Shown: positions 30,561-41,005 of the stretch, one piece after another
How the letters are laid out: every line of letters begins with the position of its first letter
Numbering within the stretch: the first letter of the stretch is position 1
Assembly (NCBI GenBank): GCA_903824045.1
Contig: CAIJVD010000037.1
Location: 62,001-126,000, forward strand
Reading direction: 5' to 3'
DNA from: an uncultured Chlorobiaceae bacterium
Lineage (GTDB): Bacteria > Bacteroidota > Chlorobiia > Chlorobiales > Chlorobiaceae
Length of the DNA stretch: 64,000 nucleotides
Notes under the pieces: model-generated
Seen by the model: the letters and a program-made list of their open reading frames with translations, nothing else
Told to the model about the DNA's origin: nothing
The model's database searches: none
Made by a program: the position numbers and the translations under genes

Positions 30561-30698
30561 GAACCCGCCGGTTTTTTTATTGGCGTGCGGAAGCGCGCCT
30601 TTTTTTTATATTGTCCGCTGTCAACCTCGAAACCGGCGAAGGTTTACATGTTTCGGGTTGACGGCTATGTTTTATTTCCTTATCTCCGCATTCGGCTT

Positions 30699-31688
30699 AT
30701 GAATACTATTGCTTCGAGGATTCTTCGGAGGCTCTCATCTGCCGGTGATTTTCTTTCGGGCGAGGAGCTGAGCGTGGAGCTCGGCATTACAAGAAGCGCC
30801 GTCTGGAAGCACATCCGGCAGCTTCGCAGGGATGGCTACGAGGTTGAAGCGGTGACCGGCCGCGGCTACAGGCTTGCATCGCTTACCGGCCGACCCGTCG
30901 AGGCCGAGATCCGCCCCTTTCTCACCTGCCAGCAGATGGGCGGCCAGATAGAGTATCACAGCAGTGCCGTTTCGACCAATCTCCTTGCCAAGTCTCTTGC
31001 GGCAGATGGCGCGGTGGAAGGGAGTGTTGTCGTGGCCGATTTCCAGAGCGGAGGACGGGGCAGAATGGGTCGAACCTGGATCTCTCCGGCAGGTGTCAAC
31101 CTCTACTTTTCGCTGATTTTGAGGCCGAAGGTTCCCTCGATCCGCGTTCCGCAGCTGACGCTGCTTCTTGCAGTCGCAATCCACAGGGCACTCACGGCTC
31201 TGGCTCCCGAGCTTGAGGCGAAGATCAAGTGGCCGAACGATATTCTTTCAGGCCCGAAAAAGCTGTGCGGAGTGCTTTGCGAAATGCAGTCCGAGCCCGA
31301 TTATACCCACTTTGTCGTGGTCGGTATCGGCATCAATGTCAACCAGCAAGAGTTCCCCTCTGAACTGCAGGCCACGGCGACCTCTCTCCTTCTGGAGACA
31401 GGTCGGCAGTTTTCGCGGCCGGAGCTTCTTGCCTCCGTGCTCAACCAGTTCGAACCGCTCTACCTGCAGTGGCTTCTTTGTGACGATCTCGACTTTGTGC
31501 TCCCCTTTCTCGAGGAGCATTCGCTGCTTCAGTCGCGAGAGGTGACTATCGAGCAGGGGCGCCGGGCCATTGCCGGAAGAGTCTCGGGGATCGGGCGCGG
31601 CGGCGAGCTGAAAGTTGAAACGCCGGAGGGCCAAACCGTCCTGGTCTCTTCCGGAGAGGCCACACTCAGAAAAACCACCAACGCATAA
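30699..31688 (+). CDS. birA: Bifunctional biotin operon repressor/biotin-[acetyl-CoA-carboxylase] ligase
   Basis: N-terminal HTH (SGEELSVELGITRSAVWKHIRQLRRDGYEVEAVTGRGYRL); FQSGGRGRMGRTWISP; KWPNDIL. Confidence 0.92.
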   Translation: MNTIASRILRRLSSAGDFLSGEELSVELGITRSAVWKHIRQLRRDGYEVEAVTGRGYRLASLTGRPVEAEIRPFLTCQQMGGQIEYHSSAVSTNLLAKSLAADGAVEGSVVVADFQSGGRGRMGRTWISPAGVNLYFSLILRPKVPSIRVPQLTLLLAVAIHRALTALAPELEAKIKWPNDILSGPKKLCGVLCEMQSEPDYTHFVVVGIGINVNQQEFPSELQATATSLLLETGRQFSRPELLASVLNQFEPLYLQWLLCDDLDFVLPFLEEHSLLQSREVTIEQGRRAIAGRVSGIGRGGELKVETPEGQTVLVSSGEATLRKTTNA

Positions 31689-31700
31689 AACCCCAGAGCC

Positions 31701-32705
31701 ATGCATCAACAACCGCTCCATCCCGATATTGCCGCCGCCTACCGTGTTCTTGAAACCGGAGAGCCGATTACCCGTCAGGAGGCCGATCGGCTCAGCGCCC
31801 TTCCCGGCGAGCTCGCCCTCGATCTGGCATCTCTGGCTAACAAGGTGAAAAACCGCCATGCCGAAGGAGAACAGTCGCTCTACGCCTGCTCGATCATGAA
31901 CGCCAAGTCCGGGGTGTGCGGTGAGAACTGCCGCTTCTGTGCCCAGTCGCGCCACAACCATGCCGATGTTCAGGTCTATGATCTTGTCGACGAAGAGTCG
32001 GTGCTGATTGAGGCTCGGAACTGCGTTGCCGAGGGGGTTCCCCATTTCGGCATTGTGACGAGCGGATACGGCTACAAAAAGATCACTCCAGAGTTTCAGC
32101 GGGTGCTCTCCATGATCGACCGTCTGCACCGGGAGCTGCCCGGCCTGGAGGTCTGCGCATCGCTCGGCATGCTCGGCGAAGAGCCTGCCGCCGCCCTGGC
32201 CGAACACGGTATCGCCCACTACAACATCAACATACAGGTTGACCCCGACAGCTACCACCAGCTCATTGCCGATACGCATACCGTCGAGGAGCGCATAGAG
32301 ACGATAAAGCGGCTGCGTCGGCACAATATCTCGGTCTGCTGCGGCGGCATCATGGGGGTCGGCGAGAGCATGCAGGAGCGTATCGCCATGATTTTTGCCC
32401 TCCAGGAGCTCGATGTCACGGTTATCCCGCTCAATGTGCTGGTGCCGATCGATGGTACACCGCTTGAGGGAAAAGAGCCGCTCTCGGTCGCCGATATTGT
32501 CAAGACCTTTGCGATCTGCCGGCTCGTTCATCCCAAAAAGATCATCAAGTTCGCTGCGGGCAGGGAGACGATCATGAAGGATTTTCAAGGGCTCCTCATG
32601 CTCTCCGGCGCCAACGGCTATCTTACCGGCGGCTACCTGACCACCCGCGGCCGCGATATGGCCGATGACCGGAAATTGGCCAGCCAGATCGCAACATTCA
32701 ACTGA
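31701..32705 (+). CDS. bioB: Biotin synthase
   Basis: Radical [25 protein letters not shown]. Confidence 0.97.
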   Translation: MHQQPLHPDIAAAYRVLETGEPITRQEADRLSALPGELALDLASLANKVKNRHAEGEQSLYACSIMNAKSGVCGENCRFCAQSRHNHADVQVYDLVDEESVLIEARNCVAEGVPHFGIVTSGYGYKKITPEFQRVLSMIDRLHRELPGLEVCASLGMLGEEPAAALAEHGIAHYNINIQVDPDSYHQLIADTHTVEERIETIKRLRRHNISVCCGGIMGVGESMQERIAMIFALQELDVTVIPLNVLVPIDGTPLEGKEPLSVADIVKTFAICRLVHPKKIIKFAAGRETIMKDFQGLLMLSGANGYLTGGYLTTRGRDMADDRKLASQIATFN

Positions 32706-32716
32706 GATAGAGCGCA

Positions 32717-33874
32717 ATGCAGTTTGATGAACGCATCCGCCGTGAGCTTGAAGAGCTCCGGAGCATCGACCGCTTCCGTGTGATCCCGGATATAGGGGGC
32801 CGCGGTGGCAATCAGATCACGGTTGATGGTCAGGAACTGCTCAACCTCTCCTCGAACGACTATCTCGGGCTTGGTGACGACCGGGCGTTGCTTGCCGGGT
32901 TTGCTGAAGAGTTCAGCGCTTCGGGCTACGCCATGACCAGCTCCTCCTCCCGGCTCCTGACGGGGAACCACCCGCTCTACGACCAGCTGGAAGGGGCCCT
33001 TGCCGCGCTCTACGGGCGCGAGGCGGCGCTGGTGTTCAACAGCGGCTACCATGCCAACATCGGCATCATTCCTGCGCTCTCGAACCGGCATGATCTCGTG
33101 CTCAGCGACCGGCTGAACCATGCAAGCATCATCGACGGCCTCCTGATCGCCGAAGCACGCCACCAGCGGTACCGTCATGGCGACTATGACCATCTCGAGG
33201 AGCTTCTGGCCGGAGCCAGGGAGAGCTGCCGCCAGATCTTCATCGTTTCCGAATCGGTCTTCAGCATGGACGGGGATCTGGCCGATCTCAGGCGTCTGGT
33301 TGCGCTCAAAAAAGAGTATGGCGCCATGCTTGTCATTGATGAAGCTCACGGGGTCGGAGTTTTCGGAGAGCGTGGTCTTGGGCTCTGTGAAGCAGAGGGT
33401 GTTGTCGGGGAGATCGACATCATCACTGGAACCTTCGGCAAGGCGCTTGCCTCCACGGGCGCCTACGCTATCATGAGTTCGCTCAAGAGGGAGTACCTCG
33501 TCAACACCATGAGGCCGTTTATCTTTACGACCGCGCTGCCGCCGGCCATTCTCGCATGGACTCTCCGGACGCTCAAGCGCCAGACCTCAATGCAGCGGGA
33601 GCGAAAGGCGCTGCTCGAGCTGGCGGCAGAGCTTCGCCTTTCGCTTGCCCGGAGAGGGCTCGAGGTGCGGGGCGAGAGCCATATTGTCCCCGTTATCGCA
33701 GGCGGCAACGACCGCGCTGTTGCAATGGCCGCCAAACTCCGTGAAGCGGGGATTCTTGCGCTTCCGGTTCGGCCGCCGACCGTGCCCGAAAACAGTGCCC
33801 GAATTCGCATATCTCTCCGTTCGACCCTCTCCTGGGAGGAGATATCCCGGATTCCCGAACTTGTAGCAGGGTGA
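32717..33874 (+). CDS. bioF: 8-amino-7-oxononanoate synthase
   Basis: LSSNDYLGLG; DEAHGVGVFGERG; GTFGKALASTGAY. Confidence 0.96.
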   Translation: MQFDERIRRELEELRSIDRFRVIPDIGGRGGNQITVDGQELLNLSSNDYLGLGDDRALLAGFAEEFSASGYAMTSSSSRLLTGNHPLYDQLEGALAALYGREAALVFNSGYHANIGIIPALSNRHDLVLSDRLNHASIIDGLLIAEARHQRYRHGDYDHLEELLAGARESCRQIFIVSESVFSMDGDLADLRRLVALKKEYGAMLVIDEAHGVGVFGERGLGLCEAEGVVGEIDIITGTFGKALASTGAYAIMSSLKREYLVNTMRPFIFTTALPPAILAWTLRTLKRQTSMQRERKALLELAAELRLSLARRGLEVRGESHIVPVIAGGNDRAVAMAAKLREAGILALPVRPPTVPENSARIRISLRSTLSWEEISRIPELVAG

Positions 33875-33881
33875 GGGCGAG

Positions 33882-34574
33882 ATGAAAACAGCGTGGCTCA
33901 GAAAAGAGGGTTCCCGGAAGCTTCTGCTCTTTTTCAGCGGATGGGGCATGGACGATCGGATTGCCCGTCATCTTCTGGAGGCCTCAATTCCGGGAGGATT
34001 TGACTCCGATCTCCTCGCTTTTCACGACTACCGCACCCTGGAGCTGGAGTCAGGAGTGAGCGAAGAGCTGGCCCGATACAGCCAAGTTGCCCTGATCGCC
34101 TGGTCGTTCGGGGTCTGGGCGGCCGAGCATGCGGGCTTAGCCCGTGTCGACAGGGCGCTTGCCATCAACGGGACGCTCCATCCGGTGCATCCGCGATTCG
34201 GGATTGCGCCGGAGGTATTTCAGGCCACCCTTGCGACCTACTCCGAAGAGAACAGGTCGCGCTTCAACCGCAGAATGTGCGGTACCAGTGAGGCGCTGGC
34301 TCTCTTTGCCGCCATATCTCCCGACCGCACAGCACTCGACCAGCTTGAAGAGCTGCAGCTGCTCGAAGCAGAGCTGCGCTTGCGCAGAGGAAAGGTCGCC
34401 AATAACTGGCACTATACCCATGCCCTTATCGGTGGCAGGGACATGATCTTTCCGGCCGGGCAGCAGTGCGCCGCATGGAGAGGAGTTCCACAAACCCTCA
34501 TTTCAGATATGCCGCATTTTCCGTTTTTTCATTTCACCGACTTTCAGGAGCTGCTCGCATGCATCAGCAAATAG
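33882..34574 (+). CDS. bioG: Pimeloyl-ACP methyl ester esterase, BioG type
   Basis: LLLFFSGWGMDDR; ALIAWSFGVWAAEH; located before bioC. Confidence 0.88.
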   Translation: MKTAWLRKEGSRKLLLFFSGWGMDDRIARHLLEASIPGGFDSDLLAFHDYRTLELESGVSEELARYSQVALIAWSFGVWAAEHAGLARVDRALAINGTLHPVHPRFGIAPEVFQATLATYSEENRSRFNRRMCGTSEALALFAAISPDRTALDQLEELQLLEAELRLRRGKVANNWHYTHALIGGRDMIFPAGQQCAAWRGVPQTLISDMPHFPFFHFTDFQELLACISK

Positions 34575-35341
34575 ACAAGCAGCTTGTGCGGGAGCGGTTT
34601 GCCCGGAGCCTTGGAAGCTATCAGGCGGAGGCCGTCGTACAGCAGGCGATGGCTGCCGAGCTGGCGGAGATGATCTGCCGGGAGCACTCCCCGGCTTCAT
34701 TCGGCCGGGTGCTCGAGGTCGGCTCGGGATCGGGAGCCTTTACCGCCGAGCTCCTGAAGCGCAGCCTCGTCCTCTCCTATTATGCCAACGACCTGGCAGA
34801 GGAGAGCCGTGCCTGGGTTCAGGCGGTGTTCAACCGCTTTCAGCCTGAAGAGAGTCACTTTCTTGCGGGTGACATCGAGTCACTGGAAGCTCTCCCGTCA
34901 GGGCTGGATCTTGTGGTTTCGAGTGCCACCCTGCAGTGGCTTGACGACCTCGAGGGGTTTTTCACGAAGATGGCCCTTCATCTTAAGCCCGGCGGAATGC
35001 TTGCCTTCAGCACCTTCAGTACCGGCAACATGCAGGAGATATCCACCCTTGAGGGTGTCGGCCTCAGCTATCATACGCTCGGGGAGCTCGAAGCGCTTGC
35101 CGGGCGGCATTTCGACCTTGTGGCCTCGAAGGAGGATCGGCAGCGCATGGAGTTCTGCTCGCCCGAGGCGGTGCTGCACCATATACGCCAGACCGGGGTC
35201 AACGGCCTCGTGCGGAGCTCCTGGACCAAGAGCCGCTACGAGCAGTTCATCAGCGCATACCGCAACGCCTTTTCCTCGGGAGAGATGGTCTATCTTACCT
35301 ATCATCCGGTCTACTGCTGCATGAAAAGGAGGCTCTCATGA
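34559..35341 (+). CDS. bioC: Malonyl-ACP O-methyltransferase
   Basis: RFARSLGSYQAEAVVQQAMA; VLEVGSGSGAFTAELL; SSATLQWLDDLEGFF; overlaps the bioG stop. Confidence 0.93.
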   Translation: MHQQIDKQLVRERFARSLGSYQAEAVVQQAMAAELAEMICREHSPASFGRVLEVGSGSGAFTAELLKRSLVLSYYANDLAEESRAWVQAVFNRFQPEESHFLAGDIESLEALPSGLDLVVSSATLQWLDDLEGFFTKMALHLKPGGMLAFSTFSTGNMQEISTLEGVGLSYHTLGELEALAGRHFDLVASKEDRQRMEFCSPEAVLHHIRQTGVNGLVRSSWTKSRYEQFISAYRNAFSSGEMVYLTYHPVYCCMKRRLS

Positions 35342-36009
35342 GAGGACGAGTGCTCGCGGTTTCGGGTATCGATACCGGGATCGGCAAATCCCGGGTTACC
35401 GGTCTTCTGGCTAAAGCCATGCTGCAGAAGGGGTTGGAGGTCATTACCCAGAAAATTGCACAGACCGGTTGCTCGGGCGTTGCGGAGGATATTCTGGAGC
35501 ATCGCCGGCTGATGGGCATTGCGCTTCAGGATGTTGACCGCGAGGGGCTCACCTGCCCATTCCTCTTCAGCTATCCCGCCTCCCCCCATCTTGCCGCCCG
35601 CCTGGAGGGAACGGAGATCGATCTCATGAAGCTCCGCCGGGCGACTGCTCTGTTGCAGGAGCGCTACGATCTGGTGCTGCTCGAAGGAGCGGGGGGGCTT
35701 CTCGTTCCCCTGACGCCCGAGCATCTCTTTGCCGACTATATCCGTGATGAAGGATACCCGCTGGTGCTTGTTACCTCGCCCAGGCTTGGCAGCATCAACC
35801 ATACCCTGCTGTCAATTGAGGCCTGCCTGAAAAGGGGGATTCTCATCAGGGCGGTGGTCTACAACCGGTTCCCTGCGTTCGATCCGGTGATGGCCGACGA
35901 TACCCGCGAGGTTATCTGCTGGAGGCTGAAAAAAGAGGGGTGCGGGGCACCGGTGATCGACATCACGGATGGCGAACTCGATCCCGCCGCAGCCATCAAC
36001 CTCTACTAA
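35338..36009 (+). CDS. bioD: Dethiobiotin synthetase
   Basis: VSGIDTGIGKSRVTGLL; LLEGAGGLLVPL. Confidence 0.95.
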   Translation: MRGRVLAVSGIDTGIGKSRVTGLLAKAMLQKGLEVITQKIAQTGCSGVAEDILEHRRLMGIALQDVDREGLTCPFLFSYPASPHLAARLEGTEIDLMKLRRATALLQERYDLVLLEGAGGLLVPLTPEHLFADYIRDEGYPLVLVTSPRLGSINHTLLSIEACLKRGILIRAVVYNRFPAFDPVMADDTREVICWRLKKEGCGAPVIDITDGELDPAAAINLY

Positions 36010-36021
36010 CCCCGACTCCCC

Positions 36022-37314
36022 ATGACCGCTTCGTTCGACACGATCGACCTCGATTTTGACCGCCACCACATCTGGCACCCCTACACCTCGGTGCAGAACC
36101 CGCTCCCGGTTTACCCCGTCAGGAGTGCGAAAGGGGTCTTTCTTGAGCTCGAAGATGGCAGCAGGCTCATCGACGGCATGAGCTCATGGTGGTCGGCCAT
36201 ACACGGTTACAACCATCCTGTGCTCAACCTGGCGGTCGCTTCACAGCTGCAGCAGATGAGCCATGTCATGTTCGGAGGCCTGACACACCAGCCGGCCGTC
36301 AGGCTTGCCAAACAGCTTGTGGCGATGACCCCGGAGCCTCTCCAGAAGGTTTTTTTCAGCGATTCCGGATCGGTTTCAGTCGAAGTGGCCATCAAAATGG
36401 CCTTTCAGTACTGGATCTCGCTGGGAGTTACGACCAAAAACCGCCTGCTGACGGTTCGATCGGGATACCATGGCGACACCTTCGCCGCCATGTCGGTCTG
36501 CGACCCGGTCACCGGCATGCACCACCTCTTCAAGGGAGTGATGGCCCAAAACTTCTTTGCCGAGGCGCCCGCATGCCGGTTCGACGAGCTGTGCCTCCCG
36601 GAGCATATTGCCGGGTTGCAGCAGCAGCTTGAGCAACATCAGGGTGAGATTGCTGCCGTCATTATCGAGCCGGTGGTCCAGGGTGCCGGAGGGATGCGCT
36701 TCTACTCGCCCGACTATCTCAGGCGGCTGCGTGAGCTGTGTGACCGCTACGAGGTACTGCTCATCCTTGACGAAATTGCCACCGGTTTCGGCCGGACGGG
36801 CAAAATGTTCGCTCTCGAGCATGCCGGAGTTGTGCCGGATATCCTCTGCGTTGGAAAAGCGCTGACCGGCGGCTACATGACCCTCGGCGCTACCTTGACC
36901 ACAGAAGTGGTTGCCGAGGCGATCTCTTCCGGCACTCCGGGGCTCTTCATGCACGGCCCGACCTTCATGGCCAACCCTCTGGCATGCTCGGTCGCGGTGG
37001 CGAGCATAGGGCTTCTCGGCAGTTATGACTGGCAGGCTTCGGTGCAGCGTATTGAAGCCGGGCTCCAGAGAGGGCTCGAGCCCTGCCGTTCCATGCCGGG
37101 TGTCAAGGAGGTACGCGTGCTTGGGGCGATCGGGGTTGTCGAGCTTCACCGGCCGGTCGATATGGCCACCATCCAGCGCCAGCTTGTCCAGAGAGGGGTA
37201 TGGGTACGTCCTTTTGGCCCTCTTGTCTATCTTATGCCCCCCTTCATCATGCAGGACGAGGAGCTTGCACTCTTGAGTGCCGCTGTTTGTGGTGTTGTTG
37301 AAACGATTCTGTAA
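36022..37314 (+). CDS. bioA: Adenosylmethionine-8-amino-7-oxononanoate aminotransferase
   Basis: [48 protein letters not shown]. Confidence 0.96.
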   Translation: MTASFDTIDLDFDRHHIWHPYTSVQNPLPVYPVRSAKGVFLELEDGSRLIDGMSSWWSAIHGYNHPVLNLAVASQLQQMSHVMFGGLTHQPAVRLAKQLVAMTPEPLQKVFFSDSGSVSVEVAIKMAFQYWISLGVTTKNRLLTVRSGYHGDTFAAMSVCDPVTGMHHLFKGVMAQNFFAEAPACRFDELCLPEHIAGLQQQLEQHQGEIAAVIIEPVVQGAGGMRFYSPDYLRRLRELCDRYEVLLILDEIATGFGRTGKMFALEHAGVVPDILCVGKALTGGYMTLGATLTTEVVAEAISSGTPGLFMHGPTFMANPLACSVAVASIGLLGSYDWQASVQRIEAGLQRGLEPCRSMPGVKEVRVLGAIGVVELHRPVDMATIQRQLVQRGVWVRPFGPLVYLMPPFIMQDEELALLSAAVCGVVETIL

Positions 37315-37345
37315 CTTGACGGAAAAACATAACCTTATCACCTTT

Positions 37346-39034
37346 ATGAGCCGAAAACCCTGGATCCATCATTACGACAAGGGGGTTCCCTCTTCGCTGC
37401 ACCCCTATCCGGAAGAGAGCCTGGTCGATGTCCTGGGCCGGACGGCCGGGGAGCAGCCGGAACATACCGCAATGTTTTTCAAGGGATCCAGGCTCTCCTA
37501 CGGTGAGCTTGACCGCCTGAGCGATCTGCTTGGCGGCGCATTGAGGGCGCTTGGCATCAAGAGGGGCGACCGGGTTGCGCTGCTTATGCCGAACTCTCCG
37601 CAGATGGTCATCAGCGAGTTCGCCATCTGGAAGGCCGGGGCGATAGCCGTTCCCATGAACCCCCTCTATACCGCCAGTGAACTCGAGCACGCCCTCAACG
37701 AGTGCGGTGCCGAGAGCGCCATTGTGTTGACCCCCTTCTATGACAAGATCAAGATGGTCCAGCCCGACTCGCGTCTCAAGAGGGTGATTGCCACCAGTAT
37801 CAAGGAGTATCTCTCACCGCTCAAGAGGGCGCTTTTCACCATCCTCAAGGAGAAAAAGGATGGCCACAGGGTCACGCTTCGTGTCGGCGACCACTGGCTG
37901 GGTGAGCTTCTTGCCGCCCAGGAGGGCCAGCCGTTCACTCCGGTGCCGATCCATCATGAAGATCCCGCTCTCTTTCTCTTTTCCGGCGGCACGACCGGCA
38001 ATCCGAAGTGCGTGGTCATCTCCCATCAGGGGATGGTGATTACCGGCATGCAGATTGCCAGCTGGTTCAGCGTCATCCTCGACCGGGGCACCGACATCAT
38101 TCTGCTCAACATGCCGCTCTTCCATGTCTACGCCCAGGTCGGCATCCTGACGGCCGCCCTGATCGAGCGCTACCCGTTTGCACTGGTGCCCAACCCCCGT
38201 GACCTCGACGATCTGCTCCATACCATAAAATCGATTCGGCCAGCGGTGCTCCCAGGGGTGCCCACGCTCTTTACAGCGCTGATCAACCATCCGAAGGTCA
38301 AGCGCGACAGCTCGATTCTGAAGTCGGTCAAGCTCAGCGTCTCCGGTGCTGCGCCGCTTATGCTCGAAACCAAGAGGCGTTTCGAGGCCCTCACCGGAGG
38401 CAGGATCATCGACGCCTACAGCCTGACCGAATCAGCGCTTGCCTCGGTCTTTACCCCGATTCACGGCACCTACAAGAACGGCTCGGTCGGCATTCCTGTG
38501 CCGGACGTCGAAGTGCGTATTGTCGAGCAGGAGCATGGTCTTGATGAGCTTGCGGTGAACGAGGTTGGCGAAATCATCATGCGTGCGCCACAGCTCATGA
38601 AGGAGTACTGGCAGAATCCGACGGAGACCGCGCTTGTTCTCCGGGAGGGGTGGCTCTTTACCGGTGATCTCGGTTATCTCGACAGCGACGGCTATCTCTT
38701 TATCGTGGACCGCAAGAAAGATGTGATCAAGCCAGGAGGATTCCAGGTCTGGCCCCGTGACGTCGAGGAGTCCATAGCCGCTCATCCTGCGGTTCTCGAA
38801 GTCGGAGTTGCCGGAGTCCCCGATCCCTACCAGGGGGAGGCTGTCAAGGCATGGGTCATCCTGCGCGAGGGCCATCAGCTTTCCGCCGATGAATTGCGCG
38901 ACCACTGCCGCAAGGATCTGGCCGCCTACAAAGTCCCGAAACATGTTGAATTCGCCGCAACCCTGCCCAAATCGACCGTCGGCAAGGTGCTGCGCCGAAA
39001 GCTCGTCGAAGAGCACTGCAACCGGGAGGGGTAG
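37346..39034 (+). CDS. Long-chain acyl-CoA synthetase/AMP-dependent ligase
   Basis: LFSGGTTGNPKCVVISH AMP-binding motif; GWLFTGDLGYLDSDGYLFIVDRKKDVIKPGG. Confidence 0.92.
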   Translation: MSRKPWIHHYDKGVPSSLHPYPEESLVDVLGRTAGEQPEHTAMFFKGSRLSYGELDRLSDLLGGALRALGIKRGDRVALLMPNSPQMVISEFAIWKAGAIAVPMNPLYTASELEHALNECGAESAIVLTPFYDKIKMVQPDSRLKRVIATSIKEYLSPLKRALFTILKEKKDGHRVTLRVGDHWLGELLAAQEGQPFTPVPIHHEDPALFLFSGGTTGNPKCVVISHQGMVITGMQIASWFSVILDRGTDIILLNMPLFHVYAQVGILTAALIERYPFALVPNPRDLDDLLHTIKSIRPAVLPGVPTLFTALINHPKVKRDSSILKSVKLSVSGAAPLMLETKRRFEALTGGRIIDAYSLTESALASVFTPIHGTYKNGSVGIPVPDVEVRIVEQEHGLDELAVNEVGEIIMRAPQLMKEYWQNPTETALVLREGWLFTGDLGYLDSDGYLFIVDRKKDVIKPGGFQVWPRDVEESIAAHPAVLEVGVAGVPDPYQGEAVKAWVILREGHQLSADELRDHCRKDLAAYKVPKHVEFAATLPKSTVGKVLRRKLVEEHCNREG

Positions 39035-39056
39035 GGGTATCGAGGTAGCGGCTCTT

Positions 39057-39395
39057 TTAGCTCCCGATGATCTTATTGAGTCCTTCGACAACCCTTGCCA
39101 GCTCTTCGGGGGCGATTCGTCCGACAGCATCCCCTATGCGTTCAACAGAGAGGGTTCGGATCCGGCTTATTTTCACCCATGATTTTTTTGGAAGGGTGGT
39201 CGACTCAATCGGAAGTGTCAGCGGAAAGCCCGCTTTTGGCGGCTGGCTTGTCAATGCAGTGGCAATAACGGTTCCCGATCGGGTATTAAAAACATCATGG
39301 CTGAGAATCAGCACGGGTCGAAGGCCTGGCTGCGCATTGCCCCTCGTCGGGTTCAGCTCTGCCCAACGGATCTCTCCCCTCAATATCCCGGCCAT
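39057..39395 (-). CDS. MazF/PemK-type toxin endoribonuclease
   Basis: RGEIRWAELNPTRGNAQPGLRPVLILSHDVFN...VIATALTSQ. Confidence 0.9.
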   Translation of the reverse strand: MAGILRGEIRWAELNPTRGNAQPGLRPVLILSHDVFNTRSGTVIATALTSQPPKAGFPLTLPIESTTLPKKSWVKISRIRTLSVERIGDAVGRIAPEELARVVEGLNKIIGS

Positions 39396-39622
39396 TCGGC
39401 GAGCTCCCCGGCCATGCCCTCTTCAGCCATCGTTTTCTCTTCAACGGGATCGAGTTTTGCGCACTCCTCGGCAAGTCTTGTCTGTTCCATGCGTTCCGGT
39501 TTTTCATAGAGTGCCGCCTCAATCGCCTGGTTTCGATTTGTAAATACCCGTGTTTTGACAAGCCGGTCGATCTTTATGACCGCCCGGGCATCGATGGTTA
39601 CCGCAATCTTTGTTTTTCCCAT
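39380..39622 (-). CDS. Ribbon-helix-helix antitoxin partner
   Basis: MGKTKIAVTIDARAVIKIDRLVKTRVFTNRNQAIEAAL; overlaps toxin start by 16 nt; start chosen at ATG 39622 inside a longer ORF. Confidence 0.8.
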   Translation of the reverse strand: MGKTKIAVTIDARAVIKIDRLVKTRVFTNRNQAIEAALYEKPERMEQTRLAEECAKLDPVEEKTMAEEGMAGELAEWPGY

Positions 39623-39748
39623 GGGCGTCTCTGTTGTTTCCGGATTTATCATACCTGTTTTTTTGGTAAACCGTAAGAACAGCGCGGGGATAGTTCTGTC
39701 GGGTGGATTATCTTCTCTATTATCCCTAAACTCCTTTCCCCGTCCGGC

Positions 39749-41005
39749 ATGACCCCTGAAGAACTCCAGCAGCTGCTCGATCCTGAGGTTGAGGCTCTTG
39801 TTGAGCAGCATCTTGCTGATGACCCTGCCCGGTTTGCCATGCAGTTTCACCTGCGAAAGGATCTTCCCGTCAGGGCGATCGCGGAGCAGATTGCAGCCCG
39901 CAGGAAAGCATTGAAAAAACTCCCGACGCTCTCCCGCCTCAGTCTGCTCTATACGCCGCTTGCGCTTGAGCAGGCATCGGGAGAGCGAACCGCCCGATAC
40001 AAGGCTACGCTGATGGGGGGACGCCGGCTGCTCGACATGACCGGAGGGCTCGGAATCGACACGATTTTTTTTGCCGGAGTTTTTCAGGAGGTTGTTTACT
40101 GCGAGCGCGACTCCCTTCTTTCGGCAATCGCCCTCCATAACTTCAGGCGAGCCGGTGGCGCACATATTGAGGTGAAAAACGCCGAGAGTGTTGAACTGCT
40201 CGCTTCATATCCTGACGACTATTTTGACTGGCTCTATCTTGATCCTGCGCGCAGGGAGCATGGCCGGCGCTCGGTGGGGCTCGAAGCGGCAAGCCCGGAC
40301 GCGGTGGCCGCTCATGACCTGCTGCTCCGGAAGGCGCAGAGGGTCTGCATCAAGGCATCTCCGGCCATCGAGACGAGCACACTGAAAACCCTCTTGCCGG
40401 CGCTCGCTTCGATCAAGGTAGTGTCGGTTGAGGGTGAGTGCCGCGAGATTCTTTTGCTGCTCGATCGGAATGCGGCAGAGCGGCCGGTGAGCCTTAGTGC
40501 CGTATCTCTTTGCTCAGTTTCAGAGGAGGTGGTGGAGATTATCCGGGAGGGAGCGGCGCAGCGGGTTGTGGCGACCTCTCTGAAGGGGTATTTTTATGAG
40601 CCGGATCCGGCAGTCATCAAGGCGCGGCTGGCCCCTGAGCTTGCCCGAAGGTACGGCATGGAGTTCGTGAACCAAACAATCGACTACCTCCTCTCCGACA
40701 CACGGATCGAACCCTTTCCGGGCCGGAGCTTCCGACTGGTTGAGAGCGTGCTCTACAAGCCAAAAACCTTCAGGACATTTCTTCAGCGTCACAACATCTC
40801 CGGGGCGAGCATCCAGCGGCGGGATTTTCCGCTCTCGACCGATGCACTGCGCAAGCAGTATCGTCTGGCGGAGAGCGATCGGAATTTTCTCTTTTTTAGC
40901 AGGGACAGCCAGGGTCGGCCGGCCTGTTTTTACTGCGTCAAGCCTGCCCCTGGAGGCGCTGAAGCTCCTTTTCTGCCAGTCCGAAGCGAAGCCCCTGAAT
41001 GCTGA
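39749..41005 (+). CDS. Class I SAM-dependent methyltransferase with THUMP-like C-terminal domain
   Basis: LLDMTGGLGIDTIFFAGVF; WLYLDPARREHGRRSVGLEAASPD. Confidence 0.8.
   Translation: MTPEELQQLLDPEVEALVEQHLADDPARFAMQFHLRKDLPVRAIAEQIAARRKALKKLPTLSRLSLLYTPLALEQASGERTARYKATLMGGRRLLDMTGGLGIDTIFFAGVFQEVVYCERDSLLSAIALHNFRRAGGAHIEVKNAESVELLASYPDDYFDWLYLDPARREHGRRSVGLEAASPDAVAAHDLLLRKAQRVCIKASPAIETSTLKTLLPALASIKVVSVEGECREILLLLDRNAAERPVSLSAVSLCSVSEEVVEIIREGAAQRVVATSLKGYFYEPDPAVIKARLAPELARRYGMEFVNQTIDYLLSDTRIEPFPGRSFRLVESVLYKPKTFRTFLQRHNISGASIQRRDFPLSTDALRKQYRLAESDRNFLFFSRDSQGRPACFYCVKPAPGGAEAPFLPVRSEAPEC

Noticed and set aside
31248-32717. 489-aa minus-strand ORF opposite birA/bioB
   Set aside because: Fully antisense to clearly recognised BirA and BioB; no recognisable domain; typical GC-rich antisense frame.
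36376-37341. 321-aa minus-strand ORF opposite bioA
   Set aside because: Antisense to a clear BioA; composition looks like a complementary frame artefact.
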